Origin: Bifidobacterium goeldii
Lineage (GTDB): Bacteria > Actinomycetota > Actinomycetes > Actinomycetales > Bifidobacteriaceae
Direction of reading: 5' to 3'
DNA length: 64,000 bases
Assembly (NCBI RefSeq): GCF_003951095.1
Contig: NZ_QXGL01000002.1
Location: 248,001 to 312,000 of the forward strand
Shown here: positions 37,126-48,259 of the stretch, one piece after another
Numbering within the stretch: position 1 is the first letter of the stretch
Layout of the letters: each line of letters begins with the position of its first letter
Notes under the pieces: generated by a model
Told to the model about the DNA's origin: nothing
What the model saw: the letters and a program-made list of their open reading frames with translations, nothing else
The model's database searches: none
Translations under genes and position numbers: made by a program

Positions 37126-37582
37126 CGCGCCTTGTATTGCCGTGTGACGCGCCCGGTCACGCTCCCCATCACTCGCACGGCCACGCGCCCCGTCACATAC
37201 GCGTCTTCATACTTGGGCACGGCTCTCGAGATATGCCTTTGCACGGCCGCAAGACCCATTTTGTGAACGGTCACACGCCACGATTGGCTCAATATCGCCA
37301 CTACTCAGTTTCCCTCATCGAGCAAGTGACAGTAGCATGGTCAATGATGCCCATCGTCCAGCACGCGAGCACACTGCGGCTTACCACCGCCAATAGCCCT
37401 GCAAACCGGCACATGCAACCGGCCAGCGCAACGACACGGCAGAACAGACATATACGCAAGAACGGCACACGCAGCGCCCAATCGCGCGCGACACGCCGTT
37501 GACGATGACGATGCAACAGCGCATACCGGCGCATGCAACGCCTAACAAGCGCGGGCAGACCGCGTACGAAAGGAATCTAGCG
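37126..37582. other. 457-bp stretch without a supported gene
   Basis: Between hemolysin III and glf. It is rich in CACG/GTCAC words near 37140-37200 (such as GACGCGCCCGGTCAC, CACGCGCCCCGTCAC) and has an open frame of low-complexity composition that I do not accept as a gene. It presumably holds the glf promoter. Confidence 0.5.
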
Positions 37583-38764
37583 ATGGCTGATTATCCGGAT
37601 TTGGTAGTGGTCGGAGCTGGCCTGTTCGGCCTGACGGTAGCCCAGCAGGCAGTAGAAAAAGCTGGCGTACGCGTACGCATTATCGACGTGCGCGATCATA
37701 TCGGCGGCAACGCGTACAGCTACATGGATGAGGAAACCGGCGCAGAAATCCACAAGTACGGCGCTCACCTGTTCCACACGTCAAACCGCCGCGTGTGGGA
37801 GTATGTCAACCGTTTCACTAGTTTTACCAACTACGTGCACCGCGTGCATGCCACGCATGATGGCGTTGTGTACCCGCTGCCCATCAACCTGGGCACTATC
37901 AACCAGTTCTTCCACGCGGCACTTACGCCAGCCGAGGCCAAGGCGCTCATCGAACAGCAGGCAGGCGAGCTAGCTGGCACCGATCCGGAGAATCTCAACG
38001 ACAAGGGCATTCAGCTGATCGGCCGCCCGCTCTACGAAGCGTTTATTAAGAACTACACCGGCAAGCAGTGGCAGACTGACCCGGCTGAGCTGCCGGCAGA
38101 CATTATCAAGCGTCTGCCGGTGCGCTTCAACTACGACAACCGCTACTTCAAGGACACGTGGGAGGGCCTGCCGACCGACGGCTATACCGCGTGGTTTGAG
38201 CGCATGATCGACGACCCGCGCATCGAAGTTTCGCTGGGCGTTGATTTCTTTGACGAATCGCAGCCGTACAACAAGAAGGCGCTGACTGAGGCTGGCGTGC
38301 CTGTTGTGTATACCGGCGCTCCAGACCGCTATTTCGACTATGCGCTTGGCGATTTGCAGTGGCGCACGGTTGATTTCAAGGAGGTTCGTTACGCGGAAGA
38401 TGATCATCTCGGCTGCCCGGTCATGAACTATTCGGATGCCGATGTGCCGTACACGCGCGCGATTGAATTCAAGAACTTCAACCCGGAGCGTCGTGAATCG
38501 CAGAACCACGAGAAAACAGTGGTGTGGCAAGAATACAGCCGTTTCGCCCGCCGCGGCGACGAACCGTACTATCCGGTGAACACGCCTGCTGATAAGGAGC
38601 TCTATCAGCGTTACGCGGATCTTGCAGCGTTGGAGAAGAACGTGGTGTTCGGCGGCCGACTCGGCACGTATCGTTACTACGACATGCATCAGGTTATTGA
38701 CTCGGCGCTCGACGCGTACGAGCAGCGTATTGCGCCAATGTTGGCAGCAAACGCGCGCGACTAA
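37583..38764 (+). CDS. glf: UDP-galactopyranose mutase
   Basis: 393 residues from the ATG at 37583, supported by GAAAGGA upstream; a longer frame from 37499 is unsupported. FAD enzyme interconverting UDP-galactopyranose and UDP-galactofuranose for envelope galactans. The Rossmann start LVVVGAGLFGLTVAQQAVEK and the HKYGAHLFHTSN and FNYDNRYFKDTWEGLPTDGY segments are typical. It points to galactofuranose in cell-wall polysaccharide. Confidence 0.95.
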   Translation: MADYPDLVVVGAGLFGLTVAQQAVEKAGVRVRIIDVRDHIGGNAYSYMDEETGAEIHKYGAHLFHTSNRRVWEYVNRFTSFTNYVHRVHATHDGVVYPLPINLGTINQFFHAALTPAEAKALIEQQAGELAGTDPENLNDKGIQLIGRPLYEAFIKNYTGKQWQTDPAELPADIIKRLPVRFNYDNRYFKDTWEGLPTDGYTAWFERMIDDPRIEVSLGVDFFDESQPYNKKALTEAGVPVVYTGAPDRYFDYALGDLQWRTVDFKEVRYAEDDHLGCPVMNYSDADVPYTRAIEFKNFNPERRESQNHEKTVVWQEYSRFARRGDEPYYPVNTPADKELYQRYADLAALEKNVVFGGRLGTYRYYDMHQVIDSALDAYEQRIAPMLAANARD

Positions 38765-38790
38765 AACAGCCGATACCGCTGATATAGCCC

Positions 38791-38818
38791 GGGGTGCGCG
38801 CACTCAACCGCGCACCCC
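38791..38818 (+). terminator. Terminator-like hairpin after glf
   Basis: GGGGTGCGCG and CGCGCACCCC form a 10-bp stem with an eight-base loop, 27 bp after the glf stop, followed by CTTCTC. Confidence 0.7.
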
Positions 38819-38881
38819 CTTCTCAGGCTCCTGTTATACAGCCTCACATACCCCTTACAGACCTAGAGTTACGGTAGGATT

Positions 38882-41272
38882 ATGGTTTCACATCGCAAGG
38901 CCAATTCCCGCACGAGCGGGCGCACGGCCGGCTCCCGCACAGCGAACGCGCCTGAAGGCGTGCATCGCGGAGGCGGCGCCCACCGCGCCCCCGGTTCGAA
39001 AGGGCCAAAGGCCAAAGGCCGTAAAAAGCATCTGTTACTCAAATGGATGTTGGGCATCATCGGCGTGATGCTCGCGGCTGGTATTGGCGTGTTCGCCTAC
39101 CTGTACATTACGATCGAAATCCCTCAGCCGGAGAAGATCGCAATGGCGGAGAAAACTAGCGTCTACTACGCGGATGGCACTACGAAAATCGGCACGTTTG
39201 CCGAGCAGAATCGTGAAATCATCGACTGCTCTACGCTTCCTGACTATGTTGGTCAAGCCGTAGTCGCTTCTGAAAACCGCACGTTCTACAAGGACAGCGG
39301 CATTGATCTCAAGGGTATTGCTCGCGCGCTGGTTAACAACGTAACGAAGGGCACGCGTCAGGGTGGCTCTACGATTACGCAGCAGTATGCGGAACGCTAT
39401 TATTTGGGCGAAACTACCACGTACGTGGGCAAGGCTAAAGAGGCAATTCTTGCGCTCAAAATTGCGCAAACGCAGGATAAAAGCACGGTGCTGTGTAACT
39501 ATCTCAACACGATTTATCTGGGCCGCAGCGCGTATGGTATTCAAGCTGCCGCGCAAGCGTATTTTGGTAAATCCGCAAAGGATTTGACGATCTCTGAAGC
39601 GGCGATGCTCGCTGGCATTATCCCCTCCCCCAGCAACTGGGATCCTGCGGTGAATCAAGCGCAGGCGGAATCGCGTTTCAAGCGCGTGATTGGCATTATG
39701 CGCGAGGATGGCTATATCACTGCCAAGCAGAGCCAAGAAGCGGCAATGCCTACCACTATCGAAATGCAGCAGCAGAATATTTATCAGGGTCCGAACGGCT
39801 ATCTGCTGCAAATGGTACGCAATGAGCTCATCAATTCGAAGGCGTTTACCGCGGACGATCTCGATACTGGCGGTTATTCGATTGTCACCACTATCGATAA
39901 AGCCAAGCAGGAGCTGATGTACGATACTGCGAGCACTACCAAGGGCAATACTGGCGTGCCCGATGGTGTGCAAACAGGCGGCTTGTCGGTAAACGTTAAG
40001 GACGGCTCGATTATTTCGCTGTACGCGGGCGAAGATTACCTCACGAAGCAGCTGAATAATGTCACCGATGCCACGTATGAAGTCGGTTCCACGATGAAAC
40101 CGTTCACACTGCTGGCTACCGTGCAATCTGGCGTGAGCTTGGACACGCTGTTTAACGGCAATTCTCCGCGCGATTTTCCTGGGCTTTCGACGCCGATGAC
40201 CAACTCGGGCGGTGTGAGCTACGGCAATATCGACTTGTATAAGGCGACTGCGAACTCCGTGAACACGGTGTACATGGATTTGCAGACGCATTTGGGCGCG
40301 GAAAAGATCATAAAAACTGCGCAAACGGCTGGTATTAAGGGCAAGATTACTGACGATGGTTATGTGACGCTTGGTAACTCTGGTTTGAGCATGCTTGATA
40401 TGGCGCGTGGTATTTCTACGATCGCCAATCAGGGTAATAAGCCGACGTTGCATATCGTTGCCAGCGTGAAAAGCAGCAACAATCAGGAGCTGTATAAGAC
40501 GCCATCTGATACTGAGCGCGTGTTTGACGCTAACGATACTGCGCTGGTCGTTAAGGCAATGGAAGGCACGATCCAGTACGGTACTGGTAAAGCTGCGGCA
40601 GGCATTGGCAAGACGATGGCAGGTAAGTCCGGTACTGCAAACGATAACAAGGCTGTGAGCTTCATTGGCTTTACGCCTTCTACGCTGACAATGTTTGCAA
40701 TGTGGAATCCTGGCCCAAATGGCGAAGCGTTGGAAATGCCAACGATTAACGGCTATTACAAGGCAATGGGCTACCCGGCTGTACTGTTTACGCGCTATAT
40801 GACTACGGCGTTGAACGGTGTGGCGGATGAGAAGTTCCCCACGGCAACCGATAATGGCAAGGTTGGCGGCACCGACGGCACGTGGGGCTTGGGCAAGTCG
40901 CAAAAGCATTTGGATAATGAGGCTGCTGCACAACAACAAGCTGAAGAGCAGGCGCAGCAAAATCAGCAGAACACGACGGATTGCGCTACAAACCCGTCGG
41001 CAAGCGGCTGCGCAGCGAGCGGCACCACCAGCACTAACGGGTCAACTGGTTCTAACAGCACGAGTGGTACCGGCAATAGTGCTGGCACCTCGTCAGGCAC
41101 TGGCTCTGGCACGTCAAATGGCACGTCCGGCTCTGGCAGCGGCACCAGCAGTGGTTCTAGTGGCAATCACAGTTCTGGCGGCAATAACACTGGCACAATG
41201 GACACTCCGTCGAATGAGAGCACCAGTGGTGGTATCAGCGGCGAATCCAGCGAGCCAGGACTAACGGAATAG
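38882..41272 (+). CDS. Class A penicillin-binding protein (bifunctional)
   Basis: 796 residues. A cytoplasmic basic, Arg/Gly/Ser-rich head of about 50 residues precedes one membrane segment (MLGIIGVMLAAGIGVFAYLY). The glycosyltransferase domain shows VVASENRTFYKDSGID and GGSTITQQYAERYYLG. The transpeptidase domain has SxxK in EVGSTMKPF, SxN in TANSVNTVY and KSGT in AGKSGTAND. The last 110 residues are a Q-rich stretch then a Ser/Gly/Thr-rich, probably wall-spanning tail. It polymerises and cross-links peptidoglycan. The TTACGGTAGG just before the ATG resembles part of the hemolysin III palindrome. Confidence 0.93.
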   Translation: MVSHRKANSRTSGRTAGSRTANAPEGVHRGGGAHRAPGSKGPKAKGRKKHLLLKWMLGIIGVMLAAGIGVFAYLYITIEIPQPEKIAMAEKTSVYYADGTTKIGTFAEQNREIIDCSTLPDYVGQAVVASENRTFYKDSGIDLKGIARALVNNVTKGTRQGGSTITQQYAERYYLGETTTYVGKAKEAILALKIAQTQDKSTVLCNYLNTIYLGRSAYGIQAAAQAYFGKSAKDLTISEAAMLAGIIPSPSNWDPAVNQAQAESRFKRVIGIMREDGYITAKQSQEAAMPTTIEMQQQNIYQGPNGYLLQMVRNELINSKAFTADDLDTGGYSIVTTIDKAKQELMYDTASTTKGNTGVPDGVQTGGLSVNVKDGSIISLYAGEDYLTKQLNNVTDATYEVGSTMKPFTLLATVQSGVSLDTLFNGNSPRDFPGLSTPMTNSGGVSYGNIDLYKATANSVNTVYMDLQTHLGAEKIIKTAQTAGIKGKITDDGYVTLGNSGLSMLDMARGISTIANQGNKPTLHIVASVKSSNNQELYKTPSDTERVFDANDTALVVKAMEGTIQYGTGKAAAGIGKTMAGKSGTANDNKAVSFIGFTPSTLTMFAMWNPGPNGEALEMPTINGYYKAMGYPAVLFTRYMTTALNGVADEKFPTATDNGKVGGTDGTWGLGKSQKHLDNEAAAQQQAEEQAQQNQQNTTDCATNPSASGCAASGTTSTNGSTGSNSTSGTGNSAGTSSGTGSGTSNGTSGSGSGTSSGSSGNHSSGGNNTGTMDTPSNESTSGGISGESSEPGLTE

Positions 41273-41324
41273 CAACGCAAACACAGTCACTGTTCAAGCA
41301 TGCACACGCATGCCCTGCACATAC

Positions 41325-41363
41325 AATTTTGGGGAGTCAGTCGTTGACTGGCTCCCCAAAATT
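41325..41363. terminator. Bidirectional terminator between the PBP and leuA
   Basis: Arms beginning AATTTTGGGGAGTCAGTC and ending GACTGGCTCCCCAAAATT; with A/T tracts on both sides it can serve the two convergent genes. Confidence 0.85.
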
Positions 41364-41429
41364 GTTTCTTGCAGTAAGCGGCAATTAGCGTATCCGCTTA
41401 CTGCAATTGAAGCGTCGCAGCAGTATTGC

Positions 41430-43370
<1,941 letters not shown>

Positions 43371-43531
43371 TCAGCCGGCCTTGGATTGTTTACGTGCATG
43401 TTACATGTACAAACTTTCATCATACCGGTCTTGGCTTAGGAAATCGCCGCGCTTCCGGCATCTGATGTCAAGCAGTGGTGCGCAGTATGCGCACACAACT
43501 TCGCTTCACCATCTTCCACCGTATTTCTTCC

Positions 43532-43724
43532 GCACGCGACAGAAAATCAGCGCGCAATGCCATCGCATGCGAACGCCGTCCCGCACGCGATGGAATGGAA
43601 CCGATCACATACCATCACACACCCGAATTTCACCTGCACAAGATGGAAAATCGGCGCATAATTCCATCCCGTGCGAACGCGCCGCGCACAAGATGGTAAA
43701 TCAGTTCGAAATTCCATCGCGTGC
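43532..43724. repeat. Tandem array of four 39-bp imperfect palindromes
   Basis: Units begin at 43532, 43583, 43636 and 43686, so the period is 50-53 bp with 11-14-bp spacers. Each has outer arms of the type GCACGCGATGG and CCATCGCGTGC around an AT-rich centre containing AAAATC. Units 3 and 4 are best preserved (both start GCACAAGATGG); unit 2 has decayed at its right end. The array fills most of 43338-43830, which holds no gene. Confidence 0.75.
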
Positions 43725-43830
43725 AATCCTCCGTCCAAATGGTGCAAGAGTGACGCGCAGGCGGCGCAAACGTGATGCTTCCGCGCGGATACGGGGCCAG
43801 GCGTGGCGCACGAACGCGCAGCACGCTTCA

Positions 43831-45285
43831 ATGGGAGCCATGACACAGCGTTCTCCCCACCCCCCCATGCGCCCACTTCGCTTCGGCACCGACGGCACGT
43901 TCCGCGTGCTGCAAATGGCTGATATTCAAGACGGCCCAAACGTCCGCCCGGACACGATTCGCCTGATTGAAGCAGCGATTGCCGAATCACACCCCGATCT
44001 TGTAGTGCTCACTGGCGATCAAATTCGCGGATATGATCCCGCATATATTGACACGTTCTTGCGCCGCCGCGGCGAGAATCCGGGCGCGCGCGTGCGCTTG
44101 GTCACCGAGATTGAGGCGAAACTGCGCGGTGTGCGCCGGCGTATCGCGGCAGCTCATAACCCTGATGTTGCGCCGCAGGACGATGTGGTCACCATGGATG
44201 ATCTGATGGATGACACTCGTCAAAAAGTACGCGACACGTTCAGTGCGTTTTTGGGCCCGGTTGTTTCCGCTGGCGTGCCGTTTGCGGCCACGTATGGCAA
44301 TCATGATTTTCAGTGCGGCATTCTTGCTGACGAGCAGGATGATATTTACCGCGAGTACCCGGGGTGCATGAATCCTGCGGTGAACGCAAGCGCAGGCGAC
44401 GCTGGCAACTCCGCCGCGCTCGGCATTGAGCCCGGCACGTTCGCAATGCCAATTGAAGCCTCCGATGGTTCGGGGCGCATCGCGATGAGCGTGATGATGG
44501 TGAACTCTGGCGATTACGCTGGCAAGCCGGAAGAAAACGATGCGCAATACCCGGCTTATGTAGCTAATTCGCGCGGCCTCGACCTCGCTGATTCGGATGG
44601 TTATGGCACGCCGAGCGACGAGGCTATCGCATGGCTTGGCAGTGTGCAGCAAGAGCTTGCCGCGCGCAATGGCGATGGCAAGCCTGTGCCGTCTATTGTG
44701 TTCCAACACATTCCGCCGCAAGAGTTTTATGACTGCCTGACCGAAGTGCCCGCTTGGACGCCGAATGCAGTAGAAGGCGCGCGCAATTATGCCGGTCACT
44801 GCTATGTGCTCAATCATGAGATCTGCCGGCCGGGTTCGCGCCTTGGCGAGGCGATTGGCTGCGCGGATGAGAACGTTGGCGAAGTCGATGCGATGCGTGA
44901 CGCGGGCGGCTATTTCGCACTGTATTGCGGGCATGATCATAAGAACGCGTTTGTTGGGCACGTAGACGGACTGGATCTCGGCTACGCGCCGACGTGCGGC
45001 TTTGAATGCTATGGGCCAAAATCGCGTTTGCGTGGTATTCGTCTGTTTGAATTCCGCGAGGATAATCCGCGCAATTATGTGACGCGCATGCTCACGTGGG
45101 GCGATTTAATCGGCCGGTATTCCAGTGATGAAGTGCGCGTGTTCTTCGAGGATCATTGCGTAACTGGTGCAGTGAGCCTGCGCAATGAGCTGCGCCGCCC
45201 GCAGGTGCTGGCTGGCGTGGTACTGGGCACTGCGGCAGCGTTTGTTGCGATCACGCGCGCGCTGATTAAACGTCCGCGCCGCTAA
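43831..45285 (+). CDS. Metallophosphoesterase (calcineurin-like)
   Basis: About 484 residues. The dinuclear metal site is visible: MADIQDG for the DxH-like first site, VLTGDQIRG for GDxx, YGNHDF for GNH(D/E), FQHIPP, and CGHDHKN. No signal peptide, but a C-terminal hydrophobic stretch (VLAGVVLGTAAAFVAITRA) followed by basic residues suggests a membrane anchor. The start is uncertain: ATG at 43831, 43840 or 43867; the frame extends upstream to 43366 through the palindrome array, which I reject. Substrate unknown. Confidence 0.82.
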   Translation: MGAMTQRSPHPPMRPLRFGTDGTFRVLQMADIQDGPNVRPDTIRLIEAAIAESHPDLVVLTGDQIRGYDPAYIDTFLRRRGENPGARVRLVTEIEAKLRGVRRRIAAAHNPDVAPQDDVVTMDDLMDDTRQKVRDTFSAFLGPVVSAGVPFAATYGNHDFQCGILADEQDDIYREYPGCMNPAVNASAGDAGNSAALGIEPGTFAMPIEASDGSGRIAMSVMMVNSGDYAGKPEENDAQYPAYVANSRGLDLADSDGYGTPSDEAIAWLGSVQQELAARNGDGKPVPSIVFQHIPPQEFYDCLTEVPAWTPNAVEGARNYAGHCYVLNHEICRPGSRLGEAIGCADENVGEVDAMRDAGGYFALYCGHDHKNAFVGHVDGLDLGYAPTCGFECYGPKSRLRGIRLFEFREDNPRNYVTRMLTWGDLIGRYSSDEVRVFFEDHCVTGAVSLRNELRRPQVLAGVVLGTAAAFVAITRALIKRPRR

Positions 45286-45316
45286 GTCGGTCGCCATCAA
45301 CCAGCACCAATACGCA

Positions 45317-45366
45317 GCTCGGGGCGTCGCAGATGATCGGGAATGATCAGCTGCGACGCCCCGAGC
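45317..45366. terminator. Bidirectional terminator hairpin
   Basis: GCTCGGGGCGTCGCAG and CTGCGACGCCCCGAGC, 16-bp perfect arms with an 18-base loop, between the convergent metallophosphoesterase and PASTA genes. No T-tract, so it may work by a different route. Confidence 0.7.
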
Positions 45367-45392
45367 GCATGATGAGCGCGTATGATCAGCGA

Positions 45393-47312
45393 TCAGCCGA
45401 GGTCGGCGTCTCTCATCGCATTCCAGTCGCGATTGTTCACCTGGTCAACGAGATAGTAAGCCGTCTCATCGCTGGGCGCGGGCTTGAACTTGACGTCGTT
45501 CGTATCCTTGCTGGAAGGCACGAACGGATTGTCATACATATTCTTCTCGTTCACTTTTACGCTAGTCTGATCCTCATCGTACAGACTCGGATCGCGGTAG
45601 AGAATAAACGGCCGATCCGTATCCACTGGCTTCTGTTTTGCCGCAGTCTGCACCGCGCTCGTATCGAAATATCCGCTCTGCTCTGCCGCATCAATATCCG
45701 CGCCCGCAGTCACGTACACGAACAAGTCAATAGCGCTCATCTCGTATGTGGCGCTGCCGTCCCATTCGAGATCGTCACCAGTCGTCGGATATGTTGACTC
45801 CCCAGCGCGGCAGTTCATGAACCATGTAGTAATGGTCTCGCCGCCGCACAGGGCACCTTCTTGACCTCGCCCGAAGTCGAACATGCCCCAGCCCTTGGTA
45901 ATCAGACGGTTTGTAGCATCACCGTCAAAGGTGTCACTACCGTAAGTAAGCGTGATCGAGCAGCGGCCCACATCTCCGCCGTTCGTAGCGAAGCACTGGC
46001 TAACTTCGTCATCGCGCGAAGGATTATCATTCGCCTTGGTACCCCACGTCTGGTACGCGATGATACTGCCGTATTCGTCAGTACGGTAGTCGATAGTCAT
46101 GCAATCCTTGTCAGCGTCAGTGACGGTTGCCTTGCAGTAGGTGCCCGCCATAGCTGCACTCATGCCGTACAGCGAACGTACGCCCGACTCAACATTTTTG
46201 CTGGGATCGTCGATCATCAGCTTGTCAACGTCACTAGCGTCCACCCCCTCGTACAAGGTGACGGATTGGCCCGCGTCCACATGCGATCCGGGGGCTGGAT
46301 TTGAGCCAGTCACCTTGCCTTTAAGACTTTCCGCAGCAAACCGCGGCTCCACGCTCACGGAGTAGCCTTGCGATTCGAGTTCAGTGCGAACGGTATCCAC
46401 ATCTTGGCCGACAATGTCCATCGTTGGCCCGGTGCCTTGCACGGCTACGCCAACATAAATGCCGTCATCACGCTGATTGTCGGGCACTGGGGAACCGGCC
46501 GCAGGATACGTATCTACTACGGAACCTTCGGGCGTTTTCTCCGTATCGCTCACGTACACCTGCTTGTAATGCACGGGCACGCCCATGCTTTCCAGCGTGC
46601 TCGCCGCTCGTTTGGCTTGTTTGCCAATCGTGTCTTTCGGCACGCCAGGGCCAGCAGATTCCTGCACGATGATCGTGGCACCAGCTGGCATACGCGCGCC
46701 CGGCTTCGCTTCCTTGCCGTTTGCGTTCCCTGCATAGCCGATAAACACGCCTTTGCTTTTGCCTGAGAAAACTTGCTTGATGCGCGTATTGAAGCCTTTG
46801 GCTTTTAGCGCGGCAACCATATCGTCGGTCATGACGGCAGCGGAACCGTCTTCGTTGGTTGTTGTGCTGCTGCCGGAATGTGCAGCTGCGATAGAAGCCG
46901 GATCCGGTAGGGACCGCCCGCCCCATAGCTCCGATTTCCAAGTAACGAATGCGGCACCACCGGCAATAACAAGCACAGCCAGCAGAGCTGCGAGCAACAT
47001 CATAGGGCGTTTTGGCTTGGGAGCTGATACAGCTGCAGTTGGCGCGGGCATTGTTGGCGTATATGCAGGTGCAGCGGTTGGTGATGCGGTCGGCGATGCG
47101 GTTGCGGCAGGCGCAACGGGTACGGCGGGTGTAGCCGGCACAGGGGTCGCAGCAGGCATAGCGGGCGCAGAGGGCGCTGCAGAAGGTGCGACCGTCGCAG
47201 GCGGAACATTGCCCGCGGATTGCTCGCGATGAGATTGCGGCGTCCGCGCACCACATTGCATGCAAAAACGAGCGTTATCTTGAACGGGAGCACCGCAATT
47301 TCCACAAAACAT
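45393..47312 (-). CDS. Zinc-ribbon, single-pass membrane protein with PASTA domains
   Basis: 639 residues from the ATG at 47312 (MFCGNCGAPVQDN), with GAAGGGAA upstream. The N-terminal zinc ribbon has CGNC...CMQCG. A Pro/Ala/Thr-rich linker leads to a membrane helix (MMLLAALLAVLVIAGGAAFV) near residue 97-117. Outside follow PASTA-like repeats, each ending in a P-G pattern (EAKPGARMPAGATIIVQES; YPAAGSPVPDN; NPAPGSHVDAGQSVTLYEG), then about 270 residues of unknown fold. PASTA repeats normally sense muropeptides at the end of PknB kinases; here no kinase domain is present. It may sense or bind cell-wall material. Confidence 0.83.
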   Translation of the reverse strand: MFCGNCGAPVQDNARFCMQCGARTPQSHREQSAGNVPPATVAPSAAPSAPAMPAATPVPATPAVPVAPAATASPTASPTAAPAYTPTMPAPTAAVSAPKPKRPMMLLAALLAVLVIAGGAAFVTWKSELWGGRSLPDPASIAAAHSGSSTTTNEDGSAAVMTDDMVAALKAKGFNTRIKQVFSGKSKGVFIGYAGNANGKEAKPGARMPAGATIIVQESAGPGVPKDTIGKQAKRAASTLESMGVPVHYKQVYVSDTEKTPEGSVVDTYPAAGSPVPDNQRDDGIYVGVAVQGTGPTMDIVGQDVDTVRTELESQGYSVSVEPRFAAESLKGKVTGSNPAPGSHVDAGQSVTLYEGVDASDVDKLMIDDPSKNVESGVRSLYGMSAAMAGTYCKATVTDADKDCMTIDYRTDEYGSIIAYQTWGTKANDNPSRDDEVSQCFATNGGDVGRCSITLTYGSDTFDGDATNRLITKGWGMFDFGRGQEGALCGGETITTWFMNCRAGESTYPTTGDDLEWDGSATYEMSAIDLFVYVTAGADIDAAEQSGYFDTSAVQTAAKQKPVDTDRPFILYRDPSLYDEDQTSVKVNEKNMYDNPFVPSSKDTNDVKFKPAPSDETAYYLVDQVNNRDWNAMRDADLG

Positions 47313-47445
47313 GGCCAGTTCCCTTCTTCGAGGCTCTCTCAATCCTCGTGCGCCGAGACCATTCGCGGCGCAACTCTCTCATTGTACAGTGAAGATTGCA
47401 CGGTGAGAAAAAGGTTACCTAGCCTTGCAGCGGAGGTGCTCGCTG

Positions 47446-48066
47446 TCAGCCGAACAGGCTCACACCGCGGCGTGCCACGCAATACGCGTTACCAAGCCAT
47501 GCGTGGCGCGAATTCGGCCACACCGCGCCCAATCGCGGCGCATTCTGACTCATCCAGATGCTCGGCACACGGCCATCTGCACTGCGCGAACCGAGCAGAT
47601 TGAAACCGTTTTTGGATTCCAACCAATCCGGGTGCTGCGTAGCGATCGCGAGCCCCTCCTCCAGAGTGAGCGGAGTGCGCTCATCGGAGTCGATCAGTTT
47701 ACGCGCCACATCTGGCTCACGGTTGATATAGCAAGTGCCCGTATGCGGCTCAACAACTAGGTAGAACGGACCTTCTGGCGGTTCGAAACCGTCCTGCGGC
47801 AGGAAGCTCGCGATATCGCGCGGCGGCATTGTCGTAAAACCAGCCATACGATTAATGCTGGTTCGCGCGATCAGCGATTCTGGCGAAACCAGCTCGCGCG
47901 TAGGAATCAGCAGAATATCCGGCCCCAAATCGGTGTGTTCAAGCGCATTAATCAGCGGCCGAGCCAACGCGCGAAAAGCCGCGGCGCTCATATCCGCCAC
48001 GTCCGGGTACCCCAATGCCACGATACGATCAAGCTGTTTCTGCGCTTCCACTGATGCCTTCGACAT
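47446..48066 (-). CDS. DUF5701-like protein of unknown function
   Basis: 206 residues from the ATG at 48066, with GGGAG upstream; a longer frame to 48111 is unsupported. The sequence opens KQLDRIVALGYPDVADMSAA and continues with ILLIPTRELVSPESLI, which I associate with an actinobacterial DUF5701 family of unknown function; confidence in that name is moderate. It looks cytoplasmic and globular. It is divergent from asd with about 190 bp between. Confidence 0.65.
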   Translation of the reverse strand: MSKASVEAQKQLDRIVALGYPDVADMSAAAFRALARPLINALEHTDLGPDILLIPTRELVSPESLIARTSINRMAGFTTMPPRDIASFLPQDGFEPPEGPFYLVVEPHTGTCYINREPDVARKLIDSDERTPLTLEEGLAIATQHPDWLESKNGFNLLGSRSADGRVPSIWMSQNAPRLGAVWPNSRHAWLGNAYCVARRGVSLFG

Positions 48067-48259
48067 ATCTCCCAGCCTACCAGCGTCGGCATCCTCCTTA
48101 TGTTCGCGCAATCAGCACCCCTACGCGAACATACAGATGGATGGCCATCAATCGCGACGCTCGGCCAGCATATGGGAGCGCGCGCGTCGTTAGGTGCTGC
48201 AGTTCGTAAGATGGTCACCAACTCGAAGTTCGTTCTGTTCGCAAAACATAGGGGTTGTT

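Noticed and set aside
37083-37502. 139-codon frame between hemolysin III and glf
   Set aside because: Composition is His/Arg/Pro-rich and repetitive, no ribosome binding site and overlap with the preceding gene end.
39035-40960. 641-codon minus-strand frame
   Set aside because: Antisense of the class A PBP, which has intact catalytic motifs.
43532-43724. CRISPR array
   Set aside because: Units are imperfect palindromes of 39 bp with 11-14-bp spacers and only four copies; spacers are too short and there are no cas genes.
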